Shown here piece by piece: positions 11,501 to 22,900 of a stretch of 64,000 nt of DNA. Under the pieces are notes generated by a model. It ran no database searches. It was not told the DNA's origin and saw only the letters and a program-made list of their open reading frames with translations. How positions within the stretch are numbered: position 1 is the stretch's first letter; each line of letters opens with the position of its first letter. The stretch lies in contig VIIQ02000565.1 in NCBI GenBank assembly GCA_007449985.2, positions 310,001-374,000 of the forward strand, in the 5' to 3' direction. A program made the position numbers and the translations under genes. The stretch comes from Desmodesmus armatus (taxonomy: Eukaryota > Chlorophyta > Chlorophyceae > Sphaeropleales > Scenedesmaceae).

Positions 11501-14500
11501 TCATGTGGGAGCAGGATTTTCCTTCTGTGCACCCAAGCCCTTACACCCTCTGCCAGTCAGCTTTGTGTGGCCGCGCGGTTGCCTATCAGCCGGTGGGTTT
11601 GGTTTGGTTGGTATGATGGCCTACCTCTCTGCATTACACATGCCGCTGTGTGCTGTGCTGTGTCATGTCATGTCATGCATGCTGTGCTGTGCTGTGCAGG
11701 TGACATGACTGGCGGCCGCTGGGGCCCTTTTTGGGACAAGCTGGTATTCAGCAAGATCAGGGAGCGTGTGGGCGGCGAGGTCAAGTACATGACGACAGGT
11801 GGGTGGCTTGCAGCTGGTGCCCTCTGTCCCAGTCTGCTGATCTACTATTGGCGGCACTTGTGATGCCACAGACTTGGGTTGCTTGCAGATGGTGTGGTGG
11901 TATGCCGACAAGGCGTCTGCTTGATCCTGGGGGACAGCGTGCCACGCATGCTGCTGTTTGGTGAAGTCTGAAGCAGCTTGTATTGGTGATCGTGTGATGG
12001 CTCGCACTCACCCCCACCCCACTTGTTGAAACGTTGGCGAGACTGATCTGCAACCACCACCAACATCACCGTTGCCCATGGTGCCTGCAGGTGCTAGCCC
12101 CATCTCAGCTGAGTGTGATCTTGTGTTGGCTCCAACCCCAATCAGTCAGCCCTTTTTAAAGACTGAGCTGCATTCACCACCGTTGCCCTTGGTGCCTGCA
12201 GGTGCTAGCCCCATCTCTGCTGAGGTGATGATGTTCCTGCGGGTGTGCTTCGGCTGCCATGTGCTGGAGGGCTACGGCATGACAGGTTGGTTGGGTGCCA
12301 TTTGAGGGGGTCCAGGGTTGGGTTGTTGGTGGGTGTTGTGAGGATTGTAAGGGTGAGGTGAGAGGGGTTCAGGGTGGGGTTGATGCAAATGACAACAGTG
12401 GCGGTGCGTGCATGTGTGCTGCCAGGGTGACAGGGTGAGAGATTTCAGGCTGGGTTGGTGTAAAATTGCCACAAGTGGCGACGCGTGCATGTGTACTGCT
12501 GCAGCACGGGTGTAGGGGTGAGAGGGTTCAGGGTTGGGTTGGTGGTGGGTGTGATAAGAGGCGATGCGCGTACGTGTGCTGCTGGCGTGTAGGGGTGAGA
12601 GGTTGTGTGTGTTGGTGGTGGGTGTCAGAAGTGGAGAGGCGTGCATGTGTGCTACTGAGCATGTGTTTGGAATGCAGCGACTGTGCGCAGTATGACTGAA
12701 GCTTCCACCCAAGCAGCCTGGCCGAAGCTTCTCAGCTGCAGTCAGCCTGCCTTGCTACTACTGCTAGTTTCCTGTTTGTTGTGGCCAAAACCTTCTCTGT
12801 TCAAACAAACTAGGTTACAGTTACAGTTAGGTTACAGCTTCTCTGTTCAAACAAATTAGGAGGCTCACCTGTATGAGTACGTCGGGGCGTGGCTGAGCCT
12901 GCTTGTGTTTCGATGCTGTTGTCTTGCTGCGCACTGTACTGCAGAGACCAGCTGTACGATCACCATCACCCGTACTGATGACCCCACCATCGGCCATGTG
13001 GGCGCCCCCCTACCCTGTGTGGAGATCAAGCTGGTGGACATTCCAGAGATGAACTACATGGCCACAGACCAGCCATACCCCAGGTAGGTAAATACACCCT
13101 CACACCCCAACACCAGACAAAGTTTCTTGGTGTACGGTGTTCCTTGCAAAACACAACATTCCAGAGCGACATTCCAGAGATGAACTACATGGCCACAGAC
13201 CAGCCATACCCAAGGTGTGCTGACATGGTCTGTGTTGTGTGCTATCGTTGAGGGTAAACCAGGCACACAGTGGCTGCCCTTAGTAGCTTGCCCAACATCA
13301 GCTGAGCTGCAGGGTTTACAAACCAGAGACCTGGCATTTCTACCTGACGGGCTAGTGCCAAAGTGTTGACAATATGGGCAGCGCTAGTACTGTCACTGCC
13401 AGACAGCTCAGGATGCCTGACCACGCGGCATGCAGCCAGCACGGCTGCGAGCCGCTGCCTGATAGGCACATTGCTTGGTTGCGCACCGCAACACCAGACA
13501 GACCACAGTGTCGTGTGCAACGCACGCAGTTGGCTGTTGCAGAGCAACGCCGCGCGCAGTTGGCTGTATCCTTTTTGGGTTTGCCGCAACGGACCCACTT
13601 GTGTCTGATGACCCCTGCAATGCACTCATCTGTGTGCCTGGTAAACCCTGCAATCCCTCGCATGTGTACAGGGCAAACACTGCAAACCTGTACAGTGCAA
13701 ACCACTGACCTTTGTGTTTGGTATACCTTGTATGTGTTGCTGCTGTTGCAGGGGCGAGGTGTGTGTGCGTGGGCCCACTGTGTTCCAGGGCTACTACAAG
13801 GACCCTGTGCAGACAGCAGAGGTGCTGGACCCTGACGGCTGGTTCCACACAGGAGATGTGGGGGCATGGCTGCCCGGGGGCCGCCTGCGCATCATTGACA
13901 GGTGGGCTGCTGATGGTGATCTTGCTGTTCGTGCACGTGCATGTATGCATGTTGCATATCGCACTTGGAGTAGGAATGCAAAGCTGCTGCAGCTGCGAGT
14001 TCATGCCGGGCCATTTGGCATCCTGTTATGTCGTTTGTTTTGTTGCGGCCGCAGTGGCAGGGCCTTTGCTGGCGCGCGGGTGTTATGTGCATCGTCACAT
14101 TATCACAATATTGCACCAGCAGCAGTGGGCTACACAGTGTAGATTTGTTTGTTGCGCAAGAAGCAACGCAGTTGATGATCTCTCGCTTGGCTTGCTGTGG
14201 CCTGCAGGAAGAAGAACATATTCAAGCTGGCGCAGGGCGAGTACATCGCACCTGAGAAGATAGAGAACGTCTACACACGGTAAGGCTGCCAGCAGCACCC
14301 ATGCGACCAGGTTACACGGCAGACCGTGGCCTGTTCAAGGTCTCTCAAATGCTGCCTGGCTGTATGGTGATGCATGCCAGCGCTGTTGACTGTCATTGCT
14401 GATGCATCACGTCTCGGCCCTGTCGCACTCGAGCGCAGGATCCACTGCAGGCTTCACTACTCCCAACCGCCACTCCTGGCCTAAACCTGCTGGGCTACTG

Positions 14501-15728
14501 TGCAGTGGGGCTGCCGTCGCGGTGGTGGCGCCAGTGTGCTGAGGGCCGTGGTGTGTGCTGTGCTATGCTGTGTGGCTTGTGATGCAGGAGCCCACTGGTG
14601 CTACAGGTGTTTGTCTGAACCAACAACTTGCTCATCTGGGTGCCTGTGCTGAGGGTCGTAATGTGTGCTATGCTGTGCTCTGGTGTGCTGTGTGATGCAG
14701 GAGCCCGCTGGTGCTGCAGGTGTTTGTCTGAACCAACAACTTGCTCATCTGGGTGCCTGTGCTGAGGGTCGTAATGTGTGCTGTGCTGTGCTCTGGTGTG
14801 CTGTGTGATGCAGGAGCCCGCTGGTGCTGCAGGTGTTTGTCTGAACCAACAAGTTGCTCATCTGGGTGCCTGTGCTGAGGGCCGTGGTGTGCGCTATGCT
14901 GTGCTGTGCTCTGGTGTGCTGTGTGCTGCAGGAGCCCACTGGTGCTACAGGTGTTTGTGTACGGGGACAGTTTGAAGGCCCAGCTGGTGGCTGTGGTGGT
15001 GCCGGACCCAGAGGTGCTGCTGCCCTGGGCACGCGAGCGCAACCTGCCACAGGTGCGTGTCCTTTGGAAAGGCGGGGGAGCACGGTTATGTCTTTGGCTG
15101 GGAGGTTGTTACGAGTGGATGCTTTCACTGCTGAGCGGTTTCCTCCACATTTGAGTGAACTGATGAGTGTTGCTGCAATGAGCTTGTGATGCGCTGAGTG
15201 GCTGGCCGGTGTCAAGAATGCTACTCTGCAGGTTTGGTGCATCCCCAGCATGGCCGCAGCAGCACTGTCCACCTTCTAAGGTTGTACGAGCTCACATAGT
15301 ATGAGGGCTCACCCAAACTCACGTGCTGCTGACATGCCTCCACTAAAGAGCCTGTCTTGTTACAATCAATGCATTTCAAACAATGCATTTCTAAGTTTCC
15401 TGCCACTCTTGTGCTTTCCTGCTTTCAGGACATGCCCTCCCTGTGCCAGGAGAAGGCTGTCATCCAAGCAGTCATGCACAGTATGGCCCAGGAGGGCAAA
15501 GCAGCACAGCTGCGGGGCTTCGAGCACGTCTCAGCAGTCACCCTGGTGCCAGAGCCGTTCACTGTGGAGAACGAGCTGCTGACGCCCACCTTCAAACTCA
15601 AGCGGCCACAGGCCAAGATTGCCTACCAGGCCTTGATAGACTCGATGTACGAGTCCCTCAGCGGCAGCGCAAGCAGTGCGGGGGTTGGGGCAGCCAGCAT
15701 GGCAGGTAGTATGGCAGGGCGGGGGTAG
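5576..15728 (+). CDS. LACS: Long-chain acyl-CoA synthetase (fatty acid:CoA ligase)
   Basis: Activates long-chain fatty acids with ATP and CoA, normally at the ER or lipid-body membrane, feeding lipid synthesis or beta-oxidation. Exons: 5576-5784, 5852-6002, 6550-6624, 7054-7335, 8414-8491, 9350-9452, 10095-10185 (or alternative 9918-10008), 10853-10967, 11266-11413, 11700-11798, 12202-12285, 12945-13083, 13752-13901, 14208-14279, 14932-15052, 15429-15728. The product is about 738 residues, usual for the family. Visible motifs are the AMP-binding P-loop [11 protein letters not shown] (about residues 290-300), [42 protein letters not shown] and [20 protein letters not shown], all typical of eukaryotic LACS. 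All junctions keep phase. Exon 2 has the least certain acceptor. Introns contain repeated copies of exon ends near exons 4, 7, 11, 12 and 15 (listed separately). No signal peptide or clear membrane anchor is seen. Family assignment is secure; substrate chain length and compartment are not readable. Confidence 0.93.
6820..7080 (+). repeat. Duplicated acceptor side of LACS exon 4
   Basis: The intron end plus the first 27 nt of exon 4 (encoding AGDIRTSLG) occurs twice, at about 6823-6905 and 6990-7080, each with a cag acceptor. The upstream copy soon reaches a stop (tag at 6915) and has no matching donor, so the downstream copy is the functional exon. Confidence 0.75.
7149..7915 (+). repeat. Three tandem copies of LACS exon 4 body plus donor
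   Basis: A unit of about 273 bp is repeated three times (starts 7149, 7421, 7695). Each unit covers the last about 62 codons of exon 4 (EWVLLDAA to KCPSVKLL), its gtgagt donor and part of the next intron. Copy a is the true exon end. Copy b is frame-shifted by extra bases near 7442-7446. Copy c (7693-7878, 186 nt) is fully open, begins after an ag and ends at a donor in phase 0, so it could act as an in-frame cassette exon. Confidence 0.85.
8337..8411 (+). repeat. (TGCTG)n pentanucleotide microsatellite at an acceptor
   Basis: About 15 copies of a five-base unit (ctgtg/tgctg) run directly into the cag acceptor of LACS exon 5 at 8413, in place of a normal polypyrimidine tract. Shorter versions precede acceptors at 11699, 14931 and 39891. 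Confidence 0.9.
8850..8945 (+). repeat. Dispersed repeat family A, copy 1
   Basis: Shares an about 80-bp block with 17550-17632, 20171-20250 (minus) and, more weakly, 44976-45050 (minus). The block starts with tacagtac-like sequence, then ggggacag, then cggcactagccagcgagcc and ctcatgaggg. It has no coding capacity and lies in an intron, consistent with a short non-autonomous mobile element; no terminal inverted repeat was proven. Confidence 0.65.
9918..10008 (+). other. LACS alternative exon 7a
   Basis: A 91-nt exon with acceptor cag at 9915-9917 and donor gt at 10009. It is homologous to exon 7b at 10095-10185 and has the same length and both splice phases. It translates without stop from [15 protein letters not shown] to GDRHI. 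It differs from 7b at about a quarter of positions, with no indels and roughly equal silent and replacement codon changes. Because 91 is not a multiple of three, using both exons would shift the frame, so the pair fits mutually exclusive use. Exon 7b ([11 protein letters not shown]) is closer to the usual LACS sequence. Confidence 0.7.
10095..10185 (+). other. LACS exon 7b (probable default form)
   Basis: A 91-nt exon, acceptor cccttttttcag, donor gtgcgg at 10186. Its peptide ([15 protein letters not shown], then [13 protein letters not shown]) matches the family consensus between the P-loop and YLPLAHIYE. It enters in phase 1 and leaves in phase 2, so it joins exon 6 (ending 9452) and exon 8 (starting 10853) in frame. 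Its intron start is itself partly duplicated at about 10324-10400. Confidence 0.85.
10174..10410 (+). repeat. Duplicated donor side of LACS exon 7
   Basis: The exon end and following intron (aggcacataaggtgcggcca, then a stretch containing ctgctctgcttctgtgtctg and ggcagcagcagggcg) appear at 10174-10290 and again at 10329-10400. The second copy retains the donor but not an exon body. Confidence 0.75.
12039..12225 (+). repeat. Duplicated acceptor side of LACS exon 11
   Basis: A segment with caccgttgcccttggtgcct-like intron end, cag and the first about 24 nt of exon 11 (encoding ASPISAE) occurs at 12039-12113 and 12161-12224. Only the second copy continues into the full exon and a donor. Confidence 0.75.
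13030..13220 (+). repeat. Duplicated donor side of LACS exon 12
   Basis: The last about 50 nt of exon 12 (encoding [15 protein letters not shown]) and its ag-g junction recur about 120 bp downstream at 13166-13215. The first copy has the gtaggt donor used in the gene model; the second reads aaggtgtg, a weaker donor. Confidence 0.75.
14575..14960 (+). repeat. Four tandem copies of the LACS exon 15 acceptor
   Basis: A 113-118-bp unit is repeated four times, with exon-like starts at 14588, 14701, 14814 and 14932. Each carries a tgctgtg-rich intron end, a cag acceptor and about 27 nt of exon 15 (encoding SPLVLQVFV). The first three then diverge (ctgaaccaacaacttgctc) and have no matching donor; only the last is a full exon. 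Confidence 0.85.
15097..15165 (+). repeat. Dispersed repeat family B, copy 1
   Basis: A block of about 65 bp (ggaggttgttac, agtggat, ctttcac, tgctgagcggt, ctccaca) matches the reverse complement of 34701-34775 and weakly 36596-36655. It lies in the last LACS intron. It has no coding capacity and is likely a short dispersed element. Confidence 0.6.
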
Positions 15729-17911
15729 GGGGAGTGTACTTCAGCATGTGGGGGTTAGTGTGGCTGGAAACGGCGGGTTGGGCCTTTTTTTGGGCTGCGT
15801 TTTTGGGCAGTTGAAGGAGGGGTTAGTCTGCTGTTGCAGGCGGTGCTGGTGTGGTGTGCAGGCATGTGGATCACGTGTGCGTGTGTGATGTGTTGTTTGG
15901 CCATGGTTTCTATTCATGCTTTGCTATGGCAGGATCGCCGTGGCAAGTTGTGTGCACTGGCGAGCCGTCCGGAGTTGTTGTGTATCTTGTTTGTTCGTGT
16001 ACAGTAACACAATGGCGTGCGCATCATGTTCACGGCGCACTACACAGCCCTATTGGTAGGACCATTTGTGCCCAGTATACTTCTGCAAAGCCTCATGCAT
16101 GTGTACATGCCTCACTGCGCTACCTGCATTAGATACAAGCTTGCATCAGAGACAAGCGAACGTGGTGATGTGTGTGGCCATCTAAGCTTGGCAACCGTCG
16201 ACCATCAAGCTATGGGTGACGTCACAGCTGAACATGCAAGTTACATCATCGCAGGGTCGAGGCAACTGCCATTGCATTCCAAATTTGGGATTTAAAAAGG
16301 AGCAGTCACATAATCCACAAGCCTCGAAGGGCATGCACACCCAACCCGGTTGAAGGACTGTGTAGGCAGCGTGTGCATTGCATGCATTGCATGGGCGCAA
16401 CAACTGCCAAGGCCCAATGAAGTGAATCCCGATGTGCAGATCATCAGACAAGCTGCAGCACCCAACTATGAATTCATGCTGAGAGAGGTTGGCAAGTCTC
16501 CCTCTCATGCACAGCACTCATCCACAAATGCCTCTCCAGCACACGAAGACAAATGATACAGTGCGGAGCTCCCGAGTTTGGCACAGCTCATCGGAACAGC
16601 ACTGGCTTGGCACATGCAGTTGCAACAAGGCATACATGCAGTTTCAGTGCTGTGATCGCACCCTTCAGGTCTGCCTTGGCATGCACTCACGCATTCGCCT
16701 GTGCCCAAGAAGGAGTCCCCAGCCCCCATTGACTTGCAGCCAGTCAATGTTGCACTGAGCGCTGCCGAGCCACCACTCCCAATCACCATGTCAGTCATGC
16801 AAACGTGCCGACGAATGACACAATGTGTCAACACACACAGTCCTTCCTGAAAATAGCGTCAATACACACACTTTGTGGGTGTGACACGCAGTACGTTGTG
16901 CATGCTGCAACTGCGCTTCAGTTGGCTGTTTCAGGCACCCAATCATCCCCATGCACCCCTGCCAGACCCACCCTTGTGATGCCCGTCAACTGCAGAACAG
17001 CCGCTCATGCCCTACATGCCCTACGATGTACACCCTAGCGCAATCTGATCAGGTCAGTGCTCTACTGCGCCAGCTTGGCAGTCCATGACTTGTGCCGGGC
17101 AGTCAACAATCGGTGCCAGGCTGGCCACTCGCCCGCTCAGAAAGGTGCTGAGCCGCACCAAATTGCAATGCCGACAGCAGCAGGCGACGCAAATGCATGC
17201 ATGATGATACGCTGCACCAGACTTGGCCACCAGACTTGGCGACCAAGCTCAAGTCTCTCAAGGATCCCACCCCCCAACCCTCAGTCACACTAGCCGCCGT
17301 GCCAAGCTTAAGATACTACAACATACTCAGTACCCGGCTGCTTAGCAGCCGCGATGCAGTACATGCTTAGCAGCTGCGATGCAGTACATGCAAATGTTAG
17401 CTGCGGCTGCTGGAGCAGTACTGCATTGCATGTATGCATCAAATCAGCAAGCTGACAGCACCACAGCTCACACTCAGCAGGAGCAGGGCGGCCACCCCCT
17501 CAACATACAGGACCAAATCCACCTGGGCGGACGCAGCCTCTCCTGCTGCACAGTACAGTATTGTGGGAGGGGTCCCAAACCCCAGCACTAGCCAGCGAGC
17601 CATGCGCTCACGAGGGTGCCCCGAAGAGCTTACAATCACACTCAGCAGGAGCAGAGCAGCCACCAATCCATATGCGGCAGCAGTCCCCCCGGGTGGGTGT
17701 CGCCACTGCTGCTGAACAATCACTCTCGTCGCGGCGTAGCCACCACCCCTGGGGTGTACTACTAGCCACATCTCCAACCCAGCTGACTGCAGCTACAGTA
17801 CTAGTGCTGCAAGGTCCCCGCCTCACTCTACCACTAGCACAGCCACCGCGTCGAGTCACTGACACCCGCCTCACCGGCTGTCATCACTGAATTTGAACTT
17901 AAATCCAGCTG
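15729..17911. other. Convergent 3' intergenic region
   Basis: Lies between the stop of LACS (plus) and the stop of the Ala/Gln-rich gene (minus). No coding exon is supported. It holds one dispersed repeat copy (17550-17632) bracketed by an about 20-bp direct repeat (cacactcagcaggagcag at 17467 and 17637). A short duplication with gcagtacatg occurs at 17354-17391. Confidence 0.5.
17550..17632 (+). repeat. Dispersed repeat family A, copy 2
   Basis: Matches 8850-8945 over ggggtccca, cagcactagccagcgagcca and cgagggt-ccccgaag. It is flanked by the direct repeat cacactcagcaggagcag on both sides, about 170 bp apart, which is too long and too far apart to be a simple target-site duplication. Confidence 0.65.
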
Positions 17912-19465
17912 TCAAGTTTGACCCCTGAGCGCCCTCCTGGCTGCTGCCATGCTATCCTGTGAGGCCTTGATAGCCCTGCTCAGCCTCGCCATCCGCTGCG
18001 CCCTAGCAGACCCCGCAGGGATGCTGTCCAAACTCGGCGCAATCACCTGCTGCAGTGTCGCAAGGTGCCACCCACCCCCAACCCCTGCAAACGCATCCAC
18101 ACCGGCCAAACCTGTCACCGCTGCTGCGGCGCATGCTGCCGCATCCTGTGCGACCGCCGCACGTAGCACCTGCCGGCAGACGCCACTGAGCTTATCGGCT
18201 ACTCCCTCGAGTGCTGGCGCCAGCTGCACCGAATTCATCTGAAGCCGCTGCCGTTCCTGCTCTGACAGCGCAGGCTGCAGCAGCTGCATTGTATCGGCCA
18301 GCAGCTGCTGCAGCGCGGCCTGCTGCTGCCGGCAGGCCGCTACTGCTGCCAGCGTGCTGCAAACCTCCTGCTGGGTCTTTGGTCCTGCTACAGCTGCTGC
18401 CTCTGCTGCTGCAGGGTCGTGTGTGAGCTCGTAGTCAAACTGCTGGAGGCATTGCTGCACATTGCAGCAGTTGCTGTTGATGCTCTGTAGATCTGAGAGC
18501 ATCTTGGACAGTAGAGAGTTCTCCACACCCTGTGGCTGCGGCACTGGCTGCCTGCTCACACCTGCCGCAATGTGGGGGGTATCCACAAGCATGGCAACCC
18601 CGCCTGGAGTCACATGGTGCTGCTGCAGCTGCTGCTGCTGCTGTTGCTGCTGCAGCGGCGGCACCATCCCCTGCTGCTGCGCATAGAACTGCTGCTGCTG
18701 GTGCTGGTGGTGGTGTGTTTGCTGCAGAGGCTGCTGCTGCTGTTGCTGCTGCTGTGGCTGCCTCAGCTGCTGCAGCTCCCGCACAACCGCCACAGGTGCA
18801 CCCACCCACACCTTAAGCGGTGCAGGTGCAGGTGGTGCCACACACCCGGAGCTACTCACAGCAGCAGCAGCAGCAGCAGCAGCAGGGTGTGCTGCAGCAG
18901 CCATGGCCGCAGCATGTGCTGCTGCAGCAGGGTGAGGAACGTTCCTCATGCTCCGAAGGTTGTACTCCGGCGCAGCAGCAGCAGCAGCGGCAGCTGCGGT
19001 CATGCCGGTGGGTAAGGTCCGAGGTTTCTCACACCTCTGAGTCACTCCTGCTGCCATGAGAGCAGCACACCCTGCACTCAGCCCCTGCTGCACCCTACGC
19101 TGCCTCGACATGGACATACCCCTGCCTAGAGGGGATGCTGGGCTCCTGGGCTTTTTACTGCCCCACTGAAGGGTCTGTGGATCCAGTCCTGCAGGATGTG
19201 GTCCTCCTGTGTGGGACCGGCTGCCGGGGATCTGAGGTACCCACTGCTGCTGCTGGTGGTGTGGCTGGGCTGCTTGCAAGCTGCTACTGCTGCTTGCTCG
19301 CCAGGCGGCTTGCTGTAAGAGGCTGCTGGGGTGTGCGGGGGCTGCAGCTGGTGCTGGCTTGGCGCTGCCTGAGAATGCGGTTGACAGAATGGCGCGCATC
19401 TCTTCTTGGTCCTTGCCTGGTGAAAGCAACACAGCAGCAACGACAACAGCGACATCAACAACCAT

Positions 19466-19504
<39 letters not shown>

Positions 19505-19950
19505 TCATGCCTAGTTGACTGAAAGTGCACACACGCACATAAGGTGCTGCTGGGCTCTGTTGTGTTAGCTGAGGGAGCACATGCGACTGCACTGCCACCA
19601 ACTCTGCCAAAATTGCATTGCTGTGTGCTGTATGTATGAGGCAATGGCAGGCATGCTGGGTGATTGCATTCAACAGTGCCTACATACCTACAACATGGAT
19701 GCCCAGTACAGTCAACTATAGGAACATTACAACGCTGTGCAACACAGTACAGTACAGTGCAGTACCAGTACACGCCTTACCTCGAAGGTCAGGCAGTCGC
19801 TCCCCGTCATAGTCCTGTGCAGGGAAGTTGAGCTCTGGCGCCTTGGTGCACTTTTGGGCATGCGCCAAGCACAGCGCCGCCCTGTCAAAGGCACGTGCTG
19901 CTGAAATGGCGTCAGCGTGGTGCTTCATGCGCAGTACTGACAGTACAATG

Positions 19951-19986
<36 letters not shown>

Positions 19987-22900
19987 GCAGCAGCAGCGGC
20001 AGCAGGGAGATAAGGTGGCCGGCATGAGGGAGGCAAGAGCATAAAATATTTCCACCATCAAGCACCAGCGCAACGCGTAAGGAGCAACACGCCCCCAAAC
20101 AAGCAGCAGGCACCATACCCACTCAATATGATGGTGGACAGGCAAAATGCCCTCGATATCATGGTGGACATGCAAAATGCCCTCATGAGCCCCTGGCTCG
20201 CTGGCTAGTGCCGAAGTTGGCTCTGTCCCCAATTTATGTACTGTACTGCAAAAAAAATCAGGCACCCAGGAGAGTGAGCTGCTAGCACCTCAGTGACCCA
20301 CCTTTCCCGAGCCTGTTGCGGTACAGCCGTACTTCATACAGTTTGGAGCCAACACCCTCGCTCGCAAACACGCCCCTGTAGTTTGGCACTGCTCGCGCGG
20401 CGACCGTACTGCCAATCGATGGGCCATGCTGCTGCTGCTGCTGCTGTGGGGGCTGGTGAGTGTCCCTCTGCACGTGCTCTCCCTCCTGCTGCTGCAGTGG
20501 ATGCAGCCCTGCTGCAGCACTTAGCTTCGCCCACTCCTGCTTGTTCAGCGCAAAGATCGTGCTGCCGTCCATGGGGGCAGAGGCAGGCCGCTTGTGCTGC
20601 TGCTGCTGCTGCTGAGGTGCTGCTGCGTCTCCCGGCTGCTGCTGCTGAGGTGGATGCGCAGGCAGCGGATGCTCTGGCTCCTCTGATGATACCAGCAGCG
20701 GCCTGTCGGGCCCGCCTACACATAACCAAACAACGCACACTAGTAGTCATGAAGTTCAAAGAGCTCTTGACAACCATGCAGTGTATCCCAGGGTAGGGGG
20801 CCAAGGAGGGGAGGAGGGTGGGAGGGAGGGAGGGAGGGAGGGAGGGAGCTCCGGCTCCTCTGATGATACGAGCAGCGGCCTGCTGGGCCTGCCTGCATGA
20901 TCACAGGCAAAATACACCATTAGTCACGATTCATGACTCATGAAGCTCAAAGCGCTCATGCCAACCATGCAGTGTATACCAGGGTAGGAGCAAAGGAGGG
21001 GAGGAGGGAAGGAGGCAGGGGGATAGGGAAGGAGAGAGGAGGAAGGGAGAGACAGAGAGAGAAAGACAGACAGACTGAGAGAGGTACTGTTGCTTGGGAG
21101 GTTTTGAAGATGGCACTTGCTATGAGGACAAGGAATTAGCCCAAGCGGGCACCTGTACAACCATCACCTGCAGCCGCTGGACTCTCAGTTCTATGGGTGT
21201 CCCTTTGCCTTGGGGACAGGGTTTACATCATGCCAGTTAACCCTTGACCTGCACAACAGTTACCCTGCATCTACTCAACCCTAAACAAATCAGCCCCAGC
21301 GCTCGCCTGCAGCTGCTGGACTCTCAGGCCCACTGCCATCCCCGCTGCTGCTGCTGCGCCCTGTTCCCTCCTGACCCTGCTGACGTGGCGGCAGCAACTC
21401 CGCCTTGAACACAAAGCTCGGCACGATGAGTGACTGCGCCAGCGCGGCAGCCTCAGCCTCAGCCTCTGCTGCTACTGCTGCTGTTGCTTCCTGTACTGAT
21501 GGTTCCCGGCCCCAAGCTGCTGCTGGTGCTGCTGCTGATGATGCAAGCTGTCCTAGCTGACTGTAGTCAGGGCTTTGCAAGGCACCTGCGGCCTCCATCA
21601 GGGTCTCCAGCATCAACGCCAGATGCTTGTGGTGGTGATGCTGCTCCAGCTCACTGCTGCTGTGTAGGTGGTGTGCGCTGGGGCCCTCCCATGCCCTCTG
21701 CTGCTGCTGCTGGCCGCCGCTGTGTGTCCCCACACCCTGCTGCTTGGGCTTCTGCTGTGGCTGCTGCTGCTGCGCAGCCTTGCGTGCTGCTGCTGCTGCT
21801 GCTTTGCGGCGATGCTGACGCGCCAGTGCTGCTGCTGCTCGCGCCTTTGGCCGCCACTCTTTGAGCCATTGCGGAACCTCGCCACGCACACTGCAAGACC
21901 GGGGCCCTGCAGACGCCAGGCGGGTTCCATACGCCGCCGTCGCTGCAGCAGCAGCAGCCCCAGCAGGAACACTGCTGCTCCGCTGCCGTTTGCCGGTCGC
22001 AGCTGCTGCCTTGCTGTTGGGGGGTGGCGATGTGGCCACCGGCGCTGCTGCTGATTGAGCAGCTGCAGCAGCCTCTGCTTCGGCTTTGGCCTTGAGCCGA
22101 GCATAGGTGGCCAATACCTCCCGCTGCCTCCTGCGAGTGGAGGCTTCTAGGTCCTCCTCAGTATTCGGCTGCTGCTCCGCTGCTGCGCCTTGTGGGGCGC
22201 CCTTGCATGCTGCTGCTGCTGCTGCAGGACCGACAGTGCCTGCCGGGCTGCTCCGGCTGTTGTCCTGCACCTGCTTCTGTGTGTGCAGCGAGCCAGGGTT
22301 GTTTCTGCTCGTGGGTGCGTGTGCTGCTGTGCTGTTGGCTTCTACTTTTTGGTGCAGGGCTGCGATCTGCGCTGCCAAGGCATCCACCATCTGTAGAGCA
22401 GCAAGCTCGTCTTCCTCCTCCTCCTCTCCCTTCACTGCCGCTACTGCTGCTGTTGCTGCCTCGGCTGCTGCTTCGGGTTCTGCCTTTACTGCTGCTGCAG
22501 TGGCTGGCGAGCTCCCTGCGTCTATCCGCCGCCTCTTTGCTTGCTGCTCAACCCCACCCTCCCCTCCGGTGTGTCCACACGCACTGCCGTCCCTGATCAC
22601 TGCTGCTGCACTGTCAACAGCATGCGGCCCTGTCACCGCTGCGCCCTCAGCAGCGGCTGCTGCTGCACTCTTGGCCAGCAGCATCTCCAACTCAGCTGCT
22701 AAGATCCCAAGGGCATCGCTGGCAGGGCCTGCATCAGTCCCAGCAGCAGCAGCATCAAAAGGCTGCGACATGGCTTCATCGCCGCCCTGCTCTGCTGCTA
22801 CTGTGTGGTGCGCCTCCTGCGGCTGCTTCCCTGCTGCTGCTGCGGCGGCGGCTGTCTGGCCCTCGCCTTGCATAGCAGCAGGCACCCCTGACAGCTGATC

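Noticed and set aside
13363..13870. Plus and minus frames of 80-200 codons between LACS exons 12 and 13
   Set aside because: They lie in an intron bounded by good splice sites; none shows a domain.
14587..14930. Tandem 113-bp units considered as a CRISPR-like array
   Set aside because: The units are duplicated splice junctions without unique spacers, in a eukaryotic intron.
17949..19518. Long plus-strand open frames rich in Leu, Ala or Cys opposite the Ala/Gln-rich gene
   Set aside because: They are antisense readings of CAG/CTG runs. The minus strand carries the splice-consistent gene.
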